Numbered from the stretch's first letter, positions 16,122 to 25,482 are shown. The stretch is 39,994 bases of DNA from Microvirga massiliensis (GCF_001006805.1 NZ_LN811354.1:154703-194696), one strand, 5' to 3'. Notes: generated by a model from the letters alone, not told the origin. Numbers and translations: made by a program.

Positions 16122-17260
16122 TTCTTCTGCTCCGAGCAGTGATGGGAATGGGCTCTATCGACTGAAAGCGGGTATGCTGCGGTTTACTAGCTGCAAAGCG
16201 TTGGTTTTGTCGGATTGATCTGTCGCCATGCTCAGTCGGTCGAGCGATAATGACGCTATCGGAACGCTACAATACCGAGAGTTACACAGTGTGCTATGCT
16301 GAGCATCTGCGGGGCGTCAGGCCGTTATAGAACCTATAAAGCTTTTGGCATCAGAGACGATGTCATCCCTGCATGTTATTGCTGCCCTTATCTCGCGCTG
16401 CTGAATTCTGTAGGTAGCAGCATCGAGAGGGTATCAACTCTGATTGGAGCGCTGAGTGAAACAATTCACACATAAGGGGGTATGTTGCCCGCAAGACGAA
16501 CTTGTCTAACTACCTCGACTGACAAGTGTGACTCGGCAGCCGAGAATAGCTCCCACCGGCTCGCTCTAAGAGCGGAGGTCCAGCCCACTTAACATCCGGC
16601 GGGGTCTGGTGTTCGCGTCGGCGGCAATCGGTTCGGTCTGAACCCTGGTCACATGGCCCGTGCTCCTCATCGCTCTGGCGCAGCGCCTCCATTCGCTCGG
16701 GTTTGAACACCCGTCCCATAGGTCCATCGGCGGGCCGGTCAACCTCGTCCTCCGGAACGGGTTTGCCTTCCCAACCTCTTTCCCGCAGTCGCTTTCACGC
16801 GGTCCTGCGCCATTTCTGCAAGGATCAGATGAAATGTGCATCAATGGATGGGTGAGGGGACGTTGAGTCAACACCAGGGCTCACGATCTCTCGCGTCGAT
16901 TCTCACGCAATTGTAGCTGGCCCGCCAGGGCATGCGATAGATGAACCCGCCAAGAGAGCAAGTCCTGAAGGAGCGTCGGGCGAGTTTGTTTGTGCGCCTT
17001 GCGGAACTCTCGATATGCCTGATCGCCGTCTTCTTTATGGGAGCGATGTTGGGGTGGTGGTGAACTGCCGGGCTTACTTGTGGCATTAGTACAGCCGGGC
17101 TTCTGCGCCCACTGCGGGTCCACGCTCCTCGAACTCTTCCGCGACTGCCCACGCCCGCCGGATCGGTTGACGAGGATGCTCTCTGCTTCACCTCATCGGG
17201 CGGACTGGACGCCCTAGCCAGCCAGCCGCAGAATACCGCCTGAAACTGCGCCGAGGCCCC
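16122..17260. other. 1.1-kb stretch with degenerate coding traces
   Basis: No intact gene is supported. On the minus strand about 16600-16835 a protein-like reading needs one frame change: FHLILAEMAQDRVKA continues in another frame as RLRERGWEGKPVPEDEVDRP and MGRVFKPERMEALRQSDEEHG. This looks like a frameshifted small gene of unknown family. On the plus strand a 59-codon frame from ATG 16294 has no ribosome-binding site. The last 80 bases (from about 17190) share GGGCGGACTGGAC and GCCGAGGCCCC with the leaders of the other cyclase genes. Confidence 0.35.
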
Positions 17261-19036
17261 ATGGCTTCGCAGGAGCACAAAGTCGAACGGCGGTTGGTGG
17301 CGATCTTCGCCGCTGACGTGGCGGGCTATTCGCGTCTCATGGAGCAGGACGAGGTCAGGACACTTCAAACCCTGACAGCCCATCGCGAAATCATGGACGG
17401 CCTCATCGCCGAGCATGGTGGACGGATTGCCAACACCGCTGGCGACAGCGTTCTGGCGGAGTTCCCGAGTGCCGTTGAAGCGGTCCAGTGTGCCATCACC
17501 GTCCAGGATAAGCTGGCCGACGTGAATGCGACTGTGCCTGACGCCCGTCGTCTCAGGTTTCGAGTTGGCGTCCATGTCGGAGATGTGATGGTCCGAAGTG
17601 GCGACCTGTTCGGCGACGGCATCAACATCGCGGCCCGTCTCCAAGCATTGGCCGAACCGGGCGGTGTCGCTATCTCGGGTGCGGCCCATGAGCAGGTCAG
17701 GAAGACGCTGCCGCTGGCAGCCAGCGACCTCGGCCCGCAGCCGGTCAAGAACATGGACGAACCCGTTCGGGCCTACCGCATCTCCCTGGCCCGACCCACT
17801 CCAACGAGCCGCGACGGTACGGCTGGTCAGCCGTCACTGACTCTCCCGGAAAAGCCCTCCATCGCCGTGCTGCCGTTCGACAACATGGGAGAGGATCGAA
17901 ACGACGAGTATCTGGCAGAGGGTGTGGTCGAAGACATCATCGCGGCCCTATCGCGGGTGCGCTCCTTCTTCGTGATCGCCCGCAACTCAACCTTCACCTA
18001 CAAGGGACATGCGGTGAACGTCCAGCAGGTCAGCCGGGAGTTGGGAGTCAGGTACGTCCTCGAAGGCAGTGTCAGACGTAGCCGCAACAGGGTGCGAGTG
18101 ACGGCGCAGTTGATTGACGCCACAACAGGCGCGCACCTCTGGGGTGACCGCTACGACGGCGTGGTCGAGGATGTCTTTGACCTTCAGGATGAGATCACCG
18201 CCCGTGTGGCCGGGGCCATCCAGCCGTCCATACGGGCCGCCGAGGTCGAGCGGGCGAGACGCAAGAGACCCGACAGTCTCGATGCCTATGATCTGGTCAT
18301 GCGCTCTCTCCCGTTCGTCTGGTCCCCTGACCAAGCCTCCAACAAGACAGCCACCGAACTCCTGGAGAAGGCACTCACGCTCGATCCAGGCTACCCCCTG
18401 GCCGTGTCCCTCTCGGCTTGGTGCGATGCGCAGCGGGTCTTCTATATCTGGTCGAGGGATGTCGAGGCCGACAAACGCCAGACCCGCGAGAAAGCCCAGA
18501 GGGCTGCGGAGATGGCCCCTGACGATCCGTTCGTCCTGACGGTCCTGGGCACAGCCCTGACGATCACCCGCGAGTTCCCGGAAGCGCAGATGATGGTCGA
18601 GAGGGCGCTCGCCCTCGATCCCAATCTGGCCTGGGCATGGAGCCGCAGTGGATGGCTTCGGAACTACCTCGACGACCCGGAAACTGCCATTGGTCACTTC
18701 CAGAGGGCCATGCGCCTCAGTCCGCTCGATCCGATGACCTTCCTGTTCTATGCCGGGATAGCTGCCGCTCATTTCATCGCGGGTCGCTACGCGACATCGG
18801 TCACATGGTACGAGAAGGCGCTTCTGGCTAATCCTAAGGCGACCTTTCTCAATCGGATTCTTGCACCCGCCTATGTCTTTGCTGGAAAGCAGGCGGAAGC
18901 CGAAGTTTCGGTCCGGACGCTCATGGCAGCACATCCGAACATGACAGTGGAGGCCGTACGGGCTGTCCACGTGTTCAGTCGTGAAGTGAAGGATCGCATA
19001 TGTGAGGGGCTTCGATGCGCTGGCTTGCCGGAGTGA
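17261..19036 (+). CDS. class III adenylate/guanylate cyclase with TolB-like and TPR domains (copy 1)
   Basis: A 591-residue protein. Residues 10-175 form a class III nucleotidyl cyclase: metal-binding Asp19 in FAADVAGYS and Asp62 in TAGDSVLAEF, and the transition-state Asn/Arg in GDGINIAARL. Residues about 190-330 form the TolB N-terminal-like module common in this family (PSIAVLPFDNM, VIARNSTFTYKG, GVRYVLEGSVR). From about 340 there are TPR-like helices (ALALDPNLAWAWSRSGWLR; AMRLSPLDPMTF). The catalytic set is complete, so it can make cyclic nucleotide; whether cAMP or cGMP is not decided here. It is soluble, with no transmembrane helix. First of four related sequences in the next 7 kb; the leader is shared with copies 2 and 3. 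Confidence 0.9.
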   Translation: MASQEHKVERRLVAIFAADVAGYSRLMEQDEVRTLQTLTAHREIMDGLIAEHGGRIANTAGDSVLAEFPSAVEAVQCAITVQDKLADVNATVPDARRLRFRVGVHVGDVMVRSGDLFGDGINIAARLQALAEPGGVAISGAAHEQVRKTLPLAASDLGPQPVKNMDEPVRAYRISLARPTPTSRDGTAGQPSLTLPEKPSIAVLPFDNMGEDRNDEYLAEGVVEDIIAALSRVRSFFVIARNSTFTYKGHAVNVQQVSRELGVRYVLEGSVRRSRNRVRVTAQLIDATTGAHLWGDRYDGVVEDVFDLQDEITARVAGAIQPSIRAAEVERARRKRPDSLDAYDLVMRSLPFVWSPDQASNKTATELLEKALTLDPGYPLAVSLSAWCDAQRVFYIWSRDVEADKRQTREKAQRAAEMAPDDPFVLTVLGTALTITREFPEAQMMVERALALDPNLAWAWSRSGWLRNYLDDPETAIGHFQRAMRLSPLDPMTFLFYAGIAAAHFIAGRYATSVTWYEKALLANPKATFLNRILAPAYVFAGKQAEAEVSVRTLMAAHPNMTVEAVRAVHVFSREVKDRICEGLRCAGLPE

Positions 19037-19216
19037 CGCATCGCCCGCGTAGCATGACCCCGACCGACGCCAGTCAGGGACATCGGACGCAGCGTGGTTT
19101 TCGTCTTTGACGAGCGGTGCAGGAACTGATGACCGGGTTATCCGAGAATTTACTTCCTCTCACCCCGTCAACCCCGAGGGTACGCCAGCCCGATTTCCAA
19201 CGCGGAAGGAGTAACG

Positions 19217-19555
19217 ATGATGACAGCTTTCAACATCGTGCGGGTGCGTGTGAAGCCTGGGCGTGAGGAAGAATTCGTCGAAGCTCATCGCCGGGCAAAT
19301 CCCGGTATGCCCGGCTTTCGGCGCGGTGTGCTCATCAAGACAGGGGAGCGCGCCTATTGCGTGATCGGTGAATGGGACAGCTTGGATGCGTTGGGGTCGG
19401 CTCGCCCCATGATGGCATCGCTCCTGGCGACCTTCCGTGATGCGCTGGAGGAGCTTGATCACGGGCTTGGCATTTCGGAAGCCGTGTCAGGCGAGGTGAT
19501 CCTGGACTCTCGCGAAGACCGACATTCTCACGCCGAAGCCAAGTCGATGACCTGA
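19217..19555 (+). CDS. antibiotic biosynthesis monooxygenase (ABM)-like protein
   Basis: A 112-residue protein of the dimeric alpha-beta barrel type: FNIVRVRVKPGREEEFVEAHR at the start, a central GFRRGVLIKTGERAYCVIGEWDS, and a helix ATFRDALEEL. This order matches ABM/YgiN-like domains, which range from true monooxygenases to heme or small-molecule binding proteins. ATG 19217 follows a strong GGAAGGAG, and a second ATG is the next codon. The last 20 residues are polar and look unstructured. It stands alone between a cyclase gene and the minus-strand DUF6894 gene. Substrate unknown. Confidence 0.7.
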   Translation: MMTAFNIVRVRVKPGREEEFVEAHRRANPGMPGFRRGVLIKTGERAYCVIGEWDSLDALGSARPMMASLLATFRDALEELDHGLGISEAVSGEVILDSREDRHSHAEAKSMT

Positions 19556-19594
19556 CGCGCCGCAAGGCACCCGGCTGTAGACGCCGAGGCGACT

Positions 19595-19831
19595 CTACTT
19601 CGTCACGGCCACTTCCGTGAACGGAAGCTCGAACACGATCTCTCCTGTCTCATCAGCCACCTCGAAGTGGCAGGTCAGCCAGTTCACATCGGTGTTCGGT
19701 CTAGTCTGCATCAGGTCCAGCGCAGTCACTCGTGCCGCTTCCCAGGCTTGATCTGGATCACGAAGTTCGGTCCCGGATGGGTCCAGGACTACCTTGTCGT
19801 TGCAGTGCAAATGGAAGAAGTAGCGCGGCAT
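19595..19831 (-). CDS. DUF6894 family protein
   Basis: A 78-residue protein starting MPRYFFHLHCNDKVVLDPSGTEL, the family signature (R-Y-[FY]-F-H-L ... D-x-x-G), followed by a helix with L-x-x-A (DQAWEAARVTALDLM) and a strand pair HFEVADETGEIVFELPF. The start ATG 19831 has GAGGCGACG upstream; the longer frame to 19873 lacks one. The family is abundant in Methylobacterium, Microvirga and Bradyrhizobium and has no established function. This copy is the most diverged of the four here (the others have V-F-S-I-G/D-L-D ends). Confidence 0.8.
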   Translation of the reverse strand: MPRYFFHLHCNDKVVLDPSGTELRDPDQAWEAARVTALDLMQTRPNTDVNWLTCHFEVADETGEIVFELPFTEVAVTK

Positions 19832-19938
19832 CGTCGCCTCAGGTCTAGGGTTTGACTCATCTGCAACTGTCACTGCTCGGGCCAGCGGGCCAGGGTGTTC
19901 GCGAGGATGGCTGCGAATTGGTCCTGAATGCCGAAAAG

Positions 19939-20328
19939 CTAGGTATTATAGGCCAGCCTCACTCCGTCTTCGGGGTTCCGTTTGGCTGCCGCCATCCAGT
20001 CGCAGATCATTTCAACAAGATCGCACAGGTCCATGCCCGCGATGCCCCGAGAGCCGTAGTGCTCTGGATGATGGGAATTGCAACGGTAGTGGTGGTCGAA
20101 CGCGGGCGCGAGACGGGCCAGCACCTCGGCATACTCGGGCGAGCCATAGGAGACGCCGCGCAGGAGCGGGATGGCCTCATCGAACGCTGGCTTCTCCGCC
20201 TCGTCGAACTTGCTGGCGTCATGGACACGCCCACGCCGCAGCATCTCGGTCACGAACGTATCCAGATAAGCCCGGACCTCCAGGACGTGCTGCAAGCTGT
20301 CTGCGCGGCTGTCGAAGCTCTCGGCCAT
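19939..20328 (-). CDS. DUF5662 family protein, truncated by an in-frame amber codon
   Basis: A 129-residue protein: HDASKFDEAEKPAFDEAIPLL, YGSPEYAEVLARLAPAFDHHY, NSHHPEHYG, MDLCDLVEMICDWMAA, the His/Asp-rich blocks of DUF5662, which look metal-binding and phosphohydrolase-like. ATG 20328 follows GGGGAGA. The frame stops at TAG 19939-19941 after RLAYNT, yet the same frame continues with LFGIQDQFAAILANTLARWPEQ to TGA 19870-19872, which is the expected C-terminus for this family. So a single nonsense codon removes the last 22 residues. The metal-ligand core remains, and the short product may still fold. Confidence 0.78.
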   Translation of the reverse strand: MAESFDSRADSLQHVLEVRAYLDTFVTEMLRRGRVHDASKFDEAEKPAFDEAIPLLRGVSYGSPEYAEVLARLAPAFDHHYRCNSHHPEHYGSRGIAGMDLCDLVEMICDWMAAAKRNPEDGVRLAYNT

Positions 20329-20582
20329 GCTGGTCTCCCCGCAACGGCATACAGGGGCATCGTAGCGAGCAGCAGACGTGGGCACCAAGTGTCTGGTCCT
20401 CGCGACAAAGCAGTCGGAACCGTGTCGATAGCTGTGCCCGTCTACTCCTCGCACCGACCATTCCACATGGAGCATCGGGGTCTCTCGGGCGGACCTCTTT
20501 CGGTTGCCACCCTTCGGAACCTACTGGACCCCCGTTCGAACCGGCAGCACAATGGAGCCTTGGGCAACGTGCCGAGGCCCCT

Positions 20583-22370
20583 ATGGGTCCGCAGGAGCAC
20601 AGGGTTGAGCGACGGCTGGCAGCGATCTTCGCCGCTGACGTGGCGGGCTACTCGCGCCTGATGGAGCAGAATGAGGTCGGGACGCTCCAAACCTTGGCAG
20701 TCCATCGCGAAATCATGGACGGCCTCATCGCCGAGCATCGTGGGCGGATCGCCAACACCGCTGGCGACAGCGTTCTGGCTGAATTCCCGAGTGCCGTTGA
20801 TGCCGTGAAATGCGCGGTTGAGGTGCAGAAAGCGCTCGCGTCTATCGACCAGGACAGGCCGGAAGAGGCGCGCGTCCGGTTCAGGATTGGGGTGCATGTC
20901 GGCGATGTGATGGTGCAGCGAGGCGATCTTCTTGGGGACGGCGTGAACATCGCCGCACGGCTGGAGAGCATCGCCGCACCGGGTGGCGTGTGCATCTCGG
21001 CGACCACTCATGAGTACGTACGCAAGGCTCTGCCACTCGCCTATACCGACCTCGGGCCGCAGCAGGTCAAGAACCTGGAGGACCCGATCCAGTCTTACGC
21101 TGTCTCAAGGTTGCCATCGGCTCCGACCAGCTTGGAGGAGGCGGCCGACTAGCCCAAGACGTTACCGCTACCCGATAAGCCATCCATCGCGGTCCTGCCG
21201 TTCACAAACATAAGCGATGACCCTGACCAGGAGTATTTCGCCGAATGAATCGCAGAGGAATTGACGACGGCGCTGGCCCGGCTTCGTGGTTTCTTTGTCA
21301 TCGCCCGCAACTCCGCCTTTACCTACAAGGGCAAGCCAGTGCACGTGCAGCAGGTTGGGCGCGACCTCGGTGTGCGATATGTTCTTGAGGGCAGTGTCCG
21401 AAGGGCTGGCGGCCGTGTTCGAATCGGGGTTGAACTTGCTGACGCGAGCACTGGCCGCGAGGTCTGGTCAGAGCGTTACGAGCGGGCGCTGGTGGATGTC
21501 TTCGCTCTTCAGGACGAAATAACGACCAGTGTTGTCGTCGCAGTAGAGCCAAAAATCTACGCAGCAGAGCGTGATCGTATCCAACAGAAACAACCAGACC
21601 ACCTCGACGCCTGGGACTGTGTCATGCGCGCTCTGCCGCACACGTGGCAACTTACGCGCGGCGGCAACGAAACGGCCCTCAATCTTTTGTCCGATTCACT
21701 GCGGCTCGATCCGGTGTATGCGCGTGCTTTAGGGCTGCATGCTTGGCTTAGTCTCTGGAATGTCCATCAAGGCTGGAACGTGGGCGGCCTTGCGGTCGTT
21801 CTGCCTGCGGCCACCGAGCGGGCGCGTGCCGCAGTGAGTATAGATGGCGATGACGCCTGGGCTCGGCTCGCACTGGGTTTCGCTCAAATGTTCCGACGTG
21901 AGCACGACGAGGCCGTCGAGGAGTTGTACACGGCACTTGATTTGAACCCTAACTTTATGCTCGCCCATGCTTGCCTTGGCTTGACGCTCGCATACGGCGG
22001 GAAAGGATTGGAGGCTGTTGCTCAGGTGGAGAGGGCAATGCGACTCAGTCCACGCGATCCGTTCATTGCGATGTTTGGCGGAGTTCGGTCGTTCGCGCAC
22101 TTCATGGCTGAGGATTACGCGGCAGGTGTGGAATGGGGGCGGCGCGCCGTGCGACAAAGCCCAGAACTTCCCGGAAACTGGCGGGCGCTTGCGCTCTCCG
22201 CAGCGATGATGGGTTACGTGGAGGAGGCGAAGAATGCTCTAGCAACAACAGTGCGCTTACAGCCGGGCTACTCGGTTGCATGGGTTGGGAGCGCATCCCC
22301 GCTCGTGCACGCCTCGGACCGGTCCCGCTACTGCGAGCTATTGCGACCTCTGGGGCTACCAGAGAAATGA
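20583..22370 (+). pseudogene. class III cyclase-TolB-TPR gene (copy 2) with two in-frame stops
   Basis: A single 596-codon frame equivalent to copies 1 and 3, without frameshift, but interrupted twice: TAG 21150-21152 after LEEAAD, and TGA 21246-21248 in YFAE-stop-IAEEL, where Gly is expected (GGA to TGA). Before the first stop lies a complete cyclase domain: AADVAGYSRLM, TAGDSVLAEF, GDGVNIAARLESI. After the second are the rest of the TolB-like module (FVIARNSAFTYKG, GVRYVLEGSVR) and TPRs to LLRPLGLPEK. The 189-residue product up to the TAG could be an active soluble cyclase on its own. The rest would need an internal start. The cyclase half is very close to copy 1. Confidence 0.85.
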
Positions 22371-22507
22371 CGACCCGCCGTCTCGCAGCCATCCGCGTGG
22401 GGGCTGACGTGGTGGGCCTCTCCGCGCTCGTGAGGCAAGACGAGCAAGATGCGCTCTCCCGGCCTAACCGCCCAAGGAATGCTGTTAGGGGAACTCCATT
22501 GCCGTGA
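22367..22507 (+). pseudogene. N-terminal stub of a fourth cyclase gene
   Basis: A 46-codon frame whose ATG overlaps the stop of copy 2 (ATGA). It reads TTRRLAAIRVGADVVGLSALVRQDEQDAL, aligning with RRLAAIFAADVAGYSRLMEQNE of copy 2 with one extra residue, then loses similarity. Everything after the first metal-binding Asp motif is missing. Either a deletion remnant or the join left by unequal recombination between tandem copies. Confidence 0.6.
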
Positions 22508-22759
22508 TCTCGTCGCAATTAGCCACGGCGGCTTAAAACCGACCAGCGGACATCAAGTGCATCGCGCCCAACACCGTCTCGTTCGCTGGCTTCACCTTCA
22601 AAATCGGTGCTTGCCTTTTCCTCCAACCCTCCCGCGACCGTTCCGCACCCGTCTGATCACCCTGGAGGGAACTCGCTTCCGGGCTATCGGGTTTCGGGCG
22701 GACTGGACTGTCCTCCCAACCAGCAGCAGAATCGGTCCGGACCATGCACCGAGGCCCCC

Positions 22760-24523
22760 ATGGGTCCGCAGAAGAGGCAAGAGAGACGGATGGCGGCGAT
22801 CCTCGCTGCCGACGTGGTTGGCTCGTCAAGGCTCATCGAGGCTGACGAAACAACTGCGCTTGCCGCAATCCACAACGTGCTCTCCCAGGTGCTTGGTGCG
22901 TCGGCGGACCAGCACGCTGGTCGCCTGATCAAGACCACGGGTGATGGGGCACTCTACGAATTCGCCAGCCCCGTTGACGCAGTCGCCTGCGCAGTTGCCG
23001 TCCAGGAGACCGTGAACGCCCGCGCCAGCGGCGAACCAATGGACCAGCGCGTCCTGCTCAGGATCGGGATCAATCTAGGAGACGTGGTCGTCGAGAATGG
23101 CGGCGATCTCTATGGGGATGGCGTCAACGTGGCAGTTCGGTTGGAGAGTATTGCAGACCCTGGCGGGATCGCAATCTCTGGCAAGGTCTACGACGAGCTA
23201 TTGGGCAAACTCAGCCTATCCTTCGACGACAGGGGCGAGCAGCGCCTTAAGAACATAGCCCGTCCTATCCGGGTCTACGCACTGAGCGGGACCACTCCTG
23301 TTGCCACGGGAGCATCACGGCTCTCCCTTCCTGACAAGCCGTTCATGGCCGTCCTGCCGTTCACCAACCTGAGCGGCGACCCCGAGCAGGAGTATTTTGC
23401 GGACGGAATCACAGAGGACTTGATTGCTGCACTCTCCCGATGCCGCTGGCTCTTCGTCATCGCCCGCAACTCCGTCTTCACACTGAAGGGCCGGGCCATG
23501 GATATCAAGGAAGTCAGCCGTCAGCTTGGTGTCCGGTACGTGCTGGAGGGCTCGGTCCGAAAGGCGGGTAGTCGGGTGCGTGTCACGACCCAGTTGGTCG
23601 AGGCGGTCACAGGCACTGACATCTGGGCTGAGCGCTTCGACCGTGATCTAACGGATATCTTCGCATTACAGGATGAGATCACCGAGAGCGTGGTGTTCGC
23701 GATCGAGCCCAGCTTGAGAGCGGCTGAAATTGAGCGGGCCAGAGCAAAGGCGACGGACAACCTGGACGCATATGATCTTTACCTTCGCGCCCTCCCCGAG
23801 TTCCATGCCTTTACCGAACAGGGCTTCCGCCGGGCCGAGGCGCTCTTGGGACAGGCTGTTGAACGCGACCCAGGCTATGCCGAAGCCTGGGGCGCGCTCG
23901 CCGATTGCAGAGGTCGGCTGGTGGTCGGGAGGTGGACCCACGACTGGGATGCGGATGCAACCCGGAGCCGAGAGGCTGCTCTGCAAGCGGTTCAATGCGA
24001 TCCAAACAATGGTCTGGTGCTCTCCATCGCTGCGTGGTCCTTGGGATCGCTCTCGGGCATGCTGGATCAAGCCGTCACCTTTTGCGAGCGTGCCCTGTAT
24101 CTTCACCCGAACTCATCGAATGTCCTGACGAATTGCGGGTGGACACTGATCTACAACGACGAGTGTGAGCGCGCCCTGGCCTGCTTGGAGAAAGCGCGGC
24201 GACTTAATCCGCTGGACCCGCGCGGCTACATCACCCTGAATGCGATGGGGGCTGCCCATTTCATGGAAAACCGGTTCAAGGAGACGGAGCAGTTCACACG
24301 GCGAGCCCTGGAGATGAACCCTGGTCATCCCATCTCACTTCGCTATTTGACGGCGGCGCTGGCGCACATGGGACGGCTGGCCGAGGCCACGGAAGTCGGG
24401 CGCTTGTTGCAGGCCACCCGCTGGGAGGCGACGCACACCCACTTGCACCGGCCACGCTATCGCAATCCTGAAATGCGGGAACTCCTTTTCGAGGGTTTGC
24501 GAATGGCCGGTCTATCCCTGTGA
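22760..24523 (+). CDS. class III adenylate/guanylate cyclase with TolB-like and TPR domains (copy 3)
   Basis: A 587-residue paralog of the gene at 17261. The cyclase domain has ILAADVVGSSRLIEADE (first metal Asp), IKTTGDGALYEF (second), and GDGVNVAVRLESI with the catalytic Asn and Arg, though the usual Ala between them is Val. The TolB-like module follows (FMAVLPFTNLSGDPEQEYFADGI ... VLEGSVRKAG), then TPR helices to GLRMAGLSL. ATG 22760 is chosen because the shared leader ends GCACCGAGGCCCCC-ATGGGT as in copies 1 and 2; the frame stays open upstream to 22607 but that part is the leader. It is more diverged in the cyclase domain than copies 1 and 2 are from each other. Confidence 0.88.
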   Translation: MGPQKRQERRMAAILAADVVGSSRLIEADETTALAAIHNVLSQVLGASADQHAGRLIKTTGDGALYEFASPVDAVACAVAVQETVNARASGEPMDQRVLLRIGINLGDVVVENGGDLYGDGVNVAVRLESIADPGGIAISGKVYDELLGKLSLSFDDRGEQRLKNIARPIRVYALSGTTPVATGASRLSLPDKPFMAVLPFTNLSGDPEQEYFADGITEDLIAALSRCRWLFVIARNSVFTLKGRAMDIKEVSRQLGVRYVLEGSVRKAGSRVRVTTQLVEAVTGTDIWAERFDRDLTDIFALQDEITESVVFAIEPSLRAAEIERARAKATDNLDAYDLYLRALPEFHAFTEQGFRRAEALLGQAVERDPGYAEAWGALADCRGRLVVGRWTHDWDADATRSREAALQAVQCDPNNGLVLSIAAWSLGSLSGMLDQAVTFCERALYLHPNSSNVLTNCGWTLIYNDECERALACLEKARRLNPLDPRGYITLNAMGAAHFMENRFKETEQFTRRALEMNPGHPISLRYLTAALAHMGRLAEATEVGRLLQATRWEATHTHLHRPRYRNPEMRELLFEGLRMAGLSL

Positions 24524-24536
24524 CGCTTTCCCACTA

Positions 24537-24577
24537 CAACTCTTCCGGCGACCGTCCCGTATCCGCCGGATTGCCTT
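24537..24577. repeat. stem-loop repeat, copy A
   Basis: Starts CAACTCTTCCGGCGACCG and ends CGCCGGATTGCCTT. TCCGGCG and CGCCGGA form a perfect 7-bp stem. About 34 of 41 positions match the copy at 25483-25522. It lies just after the stop of cyclase copy 3. Confidence 0.5.
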
Positions 24578-24756
24578 TCAGGATGCTTGCGCGGGGAGAT
24601 CAGCTTATAATTCCGCGCGAGAGTGCGCCCGTTCCAGAAGAATGGCATCACGGCTGTCTGACCATACTCAGAGGCCATTGTCGCCCCGTGAATCGGGCTC
24701 GGCTTCGCCTGCATGAGCTTCTTCAGTAAGCATACACAGGCGGTTCAGAGCATGGC

Positions 24757-25146
24757 TCAAGGCAAGAAAGCCGCGCTGATCGGCAGACCGCGATCCCGGC
24801 CGCAGCGGTCTCGGACAGTCTGCTCCGCGTGCAGGCGATTGGGCGTCCACTCGTATAGCCTCGCCTCGATGGAGCCCCGCCCGACCACGTCAAACGACTG
24901 GAACCCTCGGGTGCGAAGCGGCCCGACAATGGTGTCGGTCTCGCCAAAGGCTAAGTTCGCATCCTCCCCATCGAGGATCGCAAAGCCCCGATCAGTCTGA
25001 ACCACAAAGCTCTGGCAGAAGGGCCGATCGTCATACACGACTTGGCCCATGAGATCAGCAGTGCTCGGCTCCGTCGAGATCAGCCCCAGGACGCCTGCCG
25101 CAAAGGCTCCAAACCAAAGGCCACATGCAAGGATCAGCGCCTGCAT
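24757..25146 (-). CDS. exported or membrane-anchored hypothetical protein
   Basis: A 129-residue protein starting MQALILACGLWFGAFAAGVLGLIS, one hydrophobic segment that is a signal anchor or signal peptide. A mixed alpha/beta periplasmic part follows (VVYDDRPFCQSFVVQTDRGFAILDGED ... SFDVVGRGSIEARLYEWTP) with two Cys (FCQ and DRCG) that could form a disulfide. ATG 25146 is preceded by GAGGAGGCG; the longer frame to 25239 lacks such a site. Family not recognised. A 22-bp palindrome lies 137-158 bases upstream (25283-25304). Confidence 0.6.
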   Translation of the reverse strand: MQALILACGLWFGAFAAGVLGLISTEPSTADLMGQVVYDDRPFCQSFVVQTDRGFAILDGEDANLAFGETDTIVGPLRTRGFQSFDVVGRGSIEARLYEWTPNRLHAEQTVRDRCGRDRGLPISAAFLP

Positions 25147-25282
25147 CACACGCCTCCTCGCCTCATTTCCATCCGACAGGGCAGGGCTAACGGATTGCGC
25201 CTCCCCGAGGCGTGTGCCGCAACACCCCACGATCTCCATCGGCCCCGTTCACGCCGAACCCCTGCCGGTGCTTTGATATCAT

Positions 25283-25304
25283 GAGCCAGCGATATCGCTG
25301 GCTC
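25283..25304. promoter_or_regulatory. perfect 22-bp palindrome, operator-like
   Basis: Arms GAGCCAGCGAT and ATCGCTGGCTC meet without spacer. It is intergenic, between the divergent genes starting at 25146 (minus) and 25655 (plus). There is no T run, and a loop-free hairpin is unfavourable, so a protein binding site is more likely than a terminator. The regulator is unknown. Confidence 0.4.
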
Positions 25305-25482
25305 GATGACATGTTCGGTCTGACCGAGATTGCAGGCGATGTCTCGGGTCAGTACAGGGAGCAAAGCTGAGCAGTCACCAGAGGCTGCAAATTGAACGGA
25401 CGCGCAAGGTCCGCGCAAAGCAAGATTACCTAAACAAGTCTATTTGCATCCAATCTTCCTCATCCCTCCGGAATGCTCGCTC

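Noticed and set aside
17095..17190. Zinc-ribbon-like reading GFCAHCGSTLLELFRDC upstream of cyclase copy 1.
   Set aside because: In a different frame from the cyclase, only one CxxC, with no start codon or ribosome-binding site. It may be a remnant but is too short to call.
16868..17689. 273-codon minus-strand frame opposite the first cyclase gene; a similar one occurs at 20442-21011.
   Set aside because: Both mirror the cyclase coding sequence and resemble each other only because the cyclase copies do.
22607..22759. 51 extra N-terminal codons for cyclase copy 3.
   Set aside because: The segment is the leader shared with copies 1 and 2 and carries a stem-loop-repeat relative; homology starts at ATG 22760.
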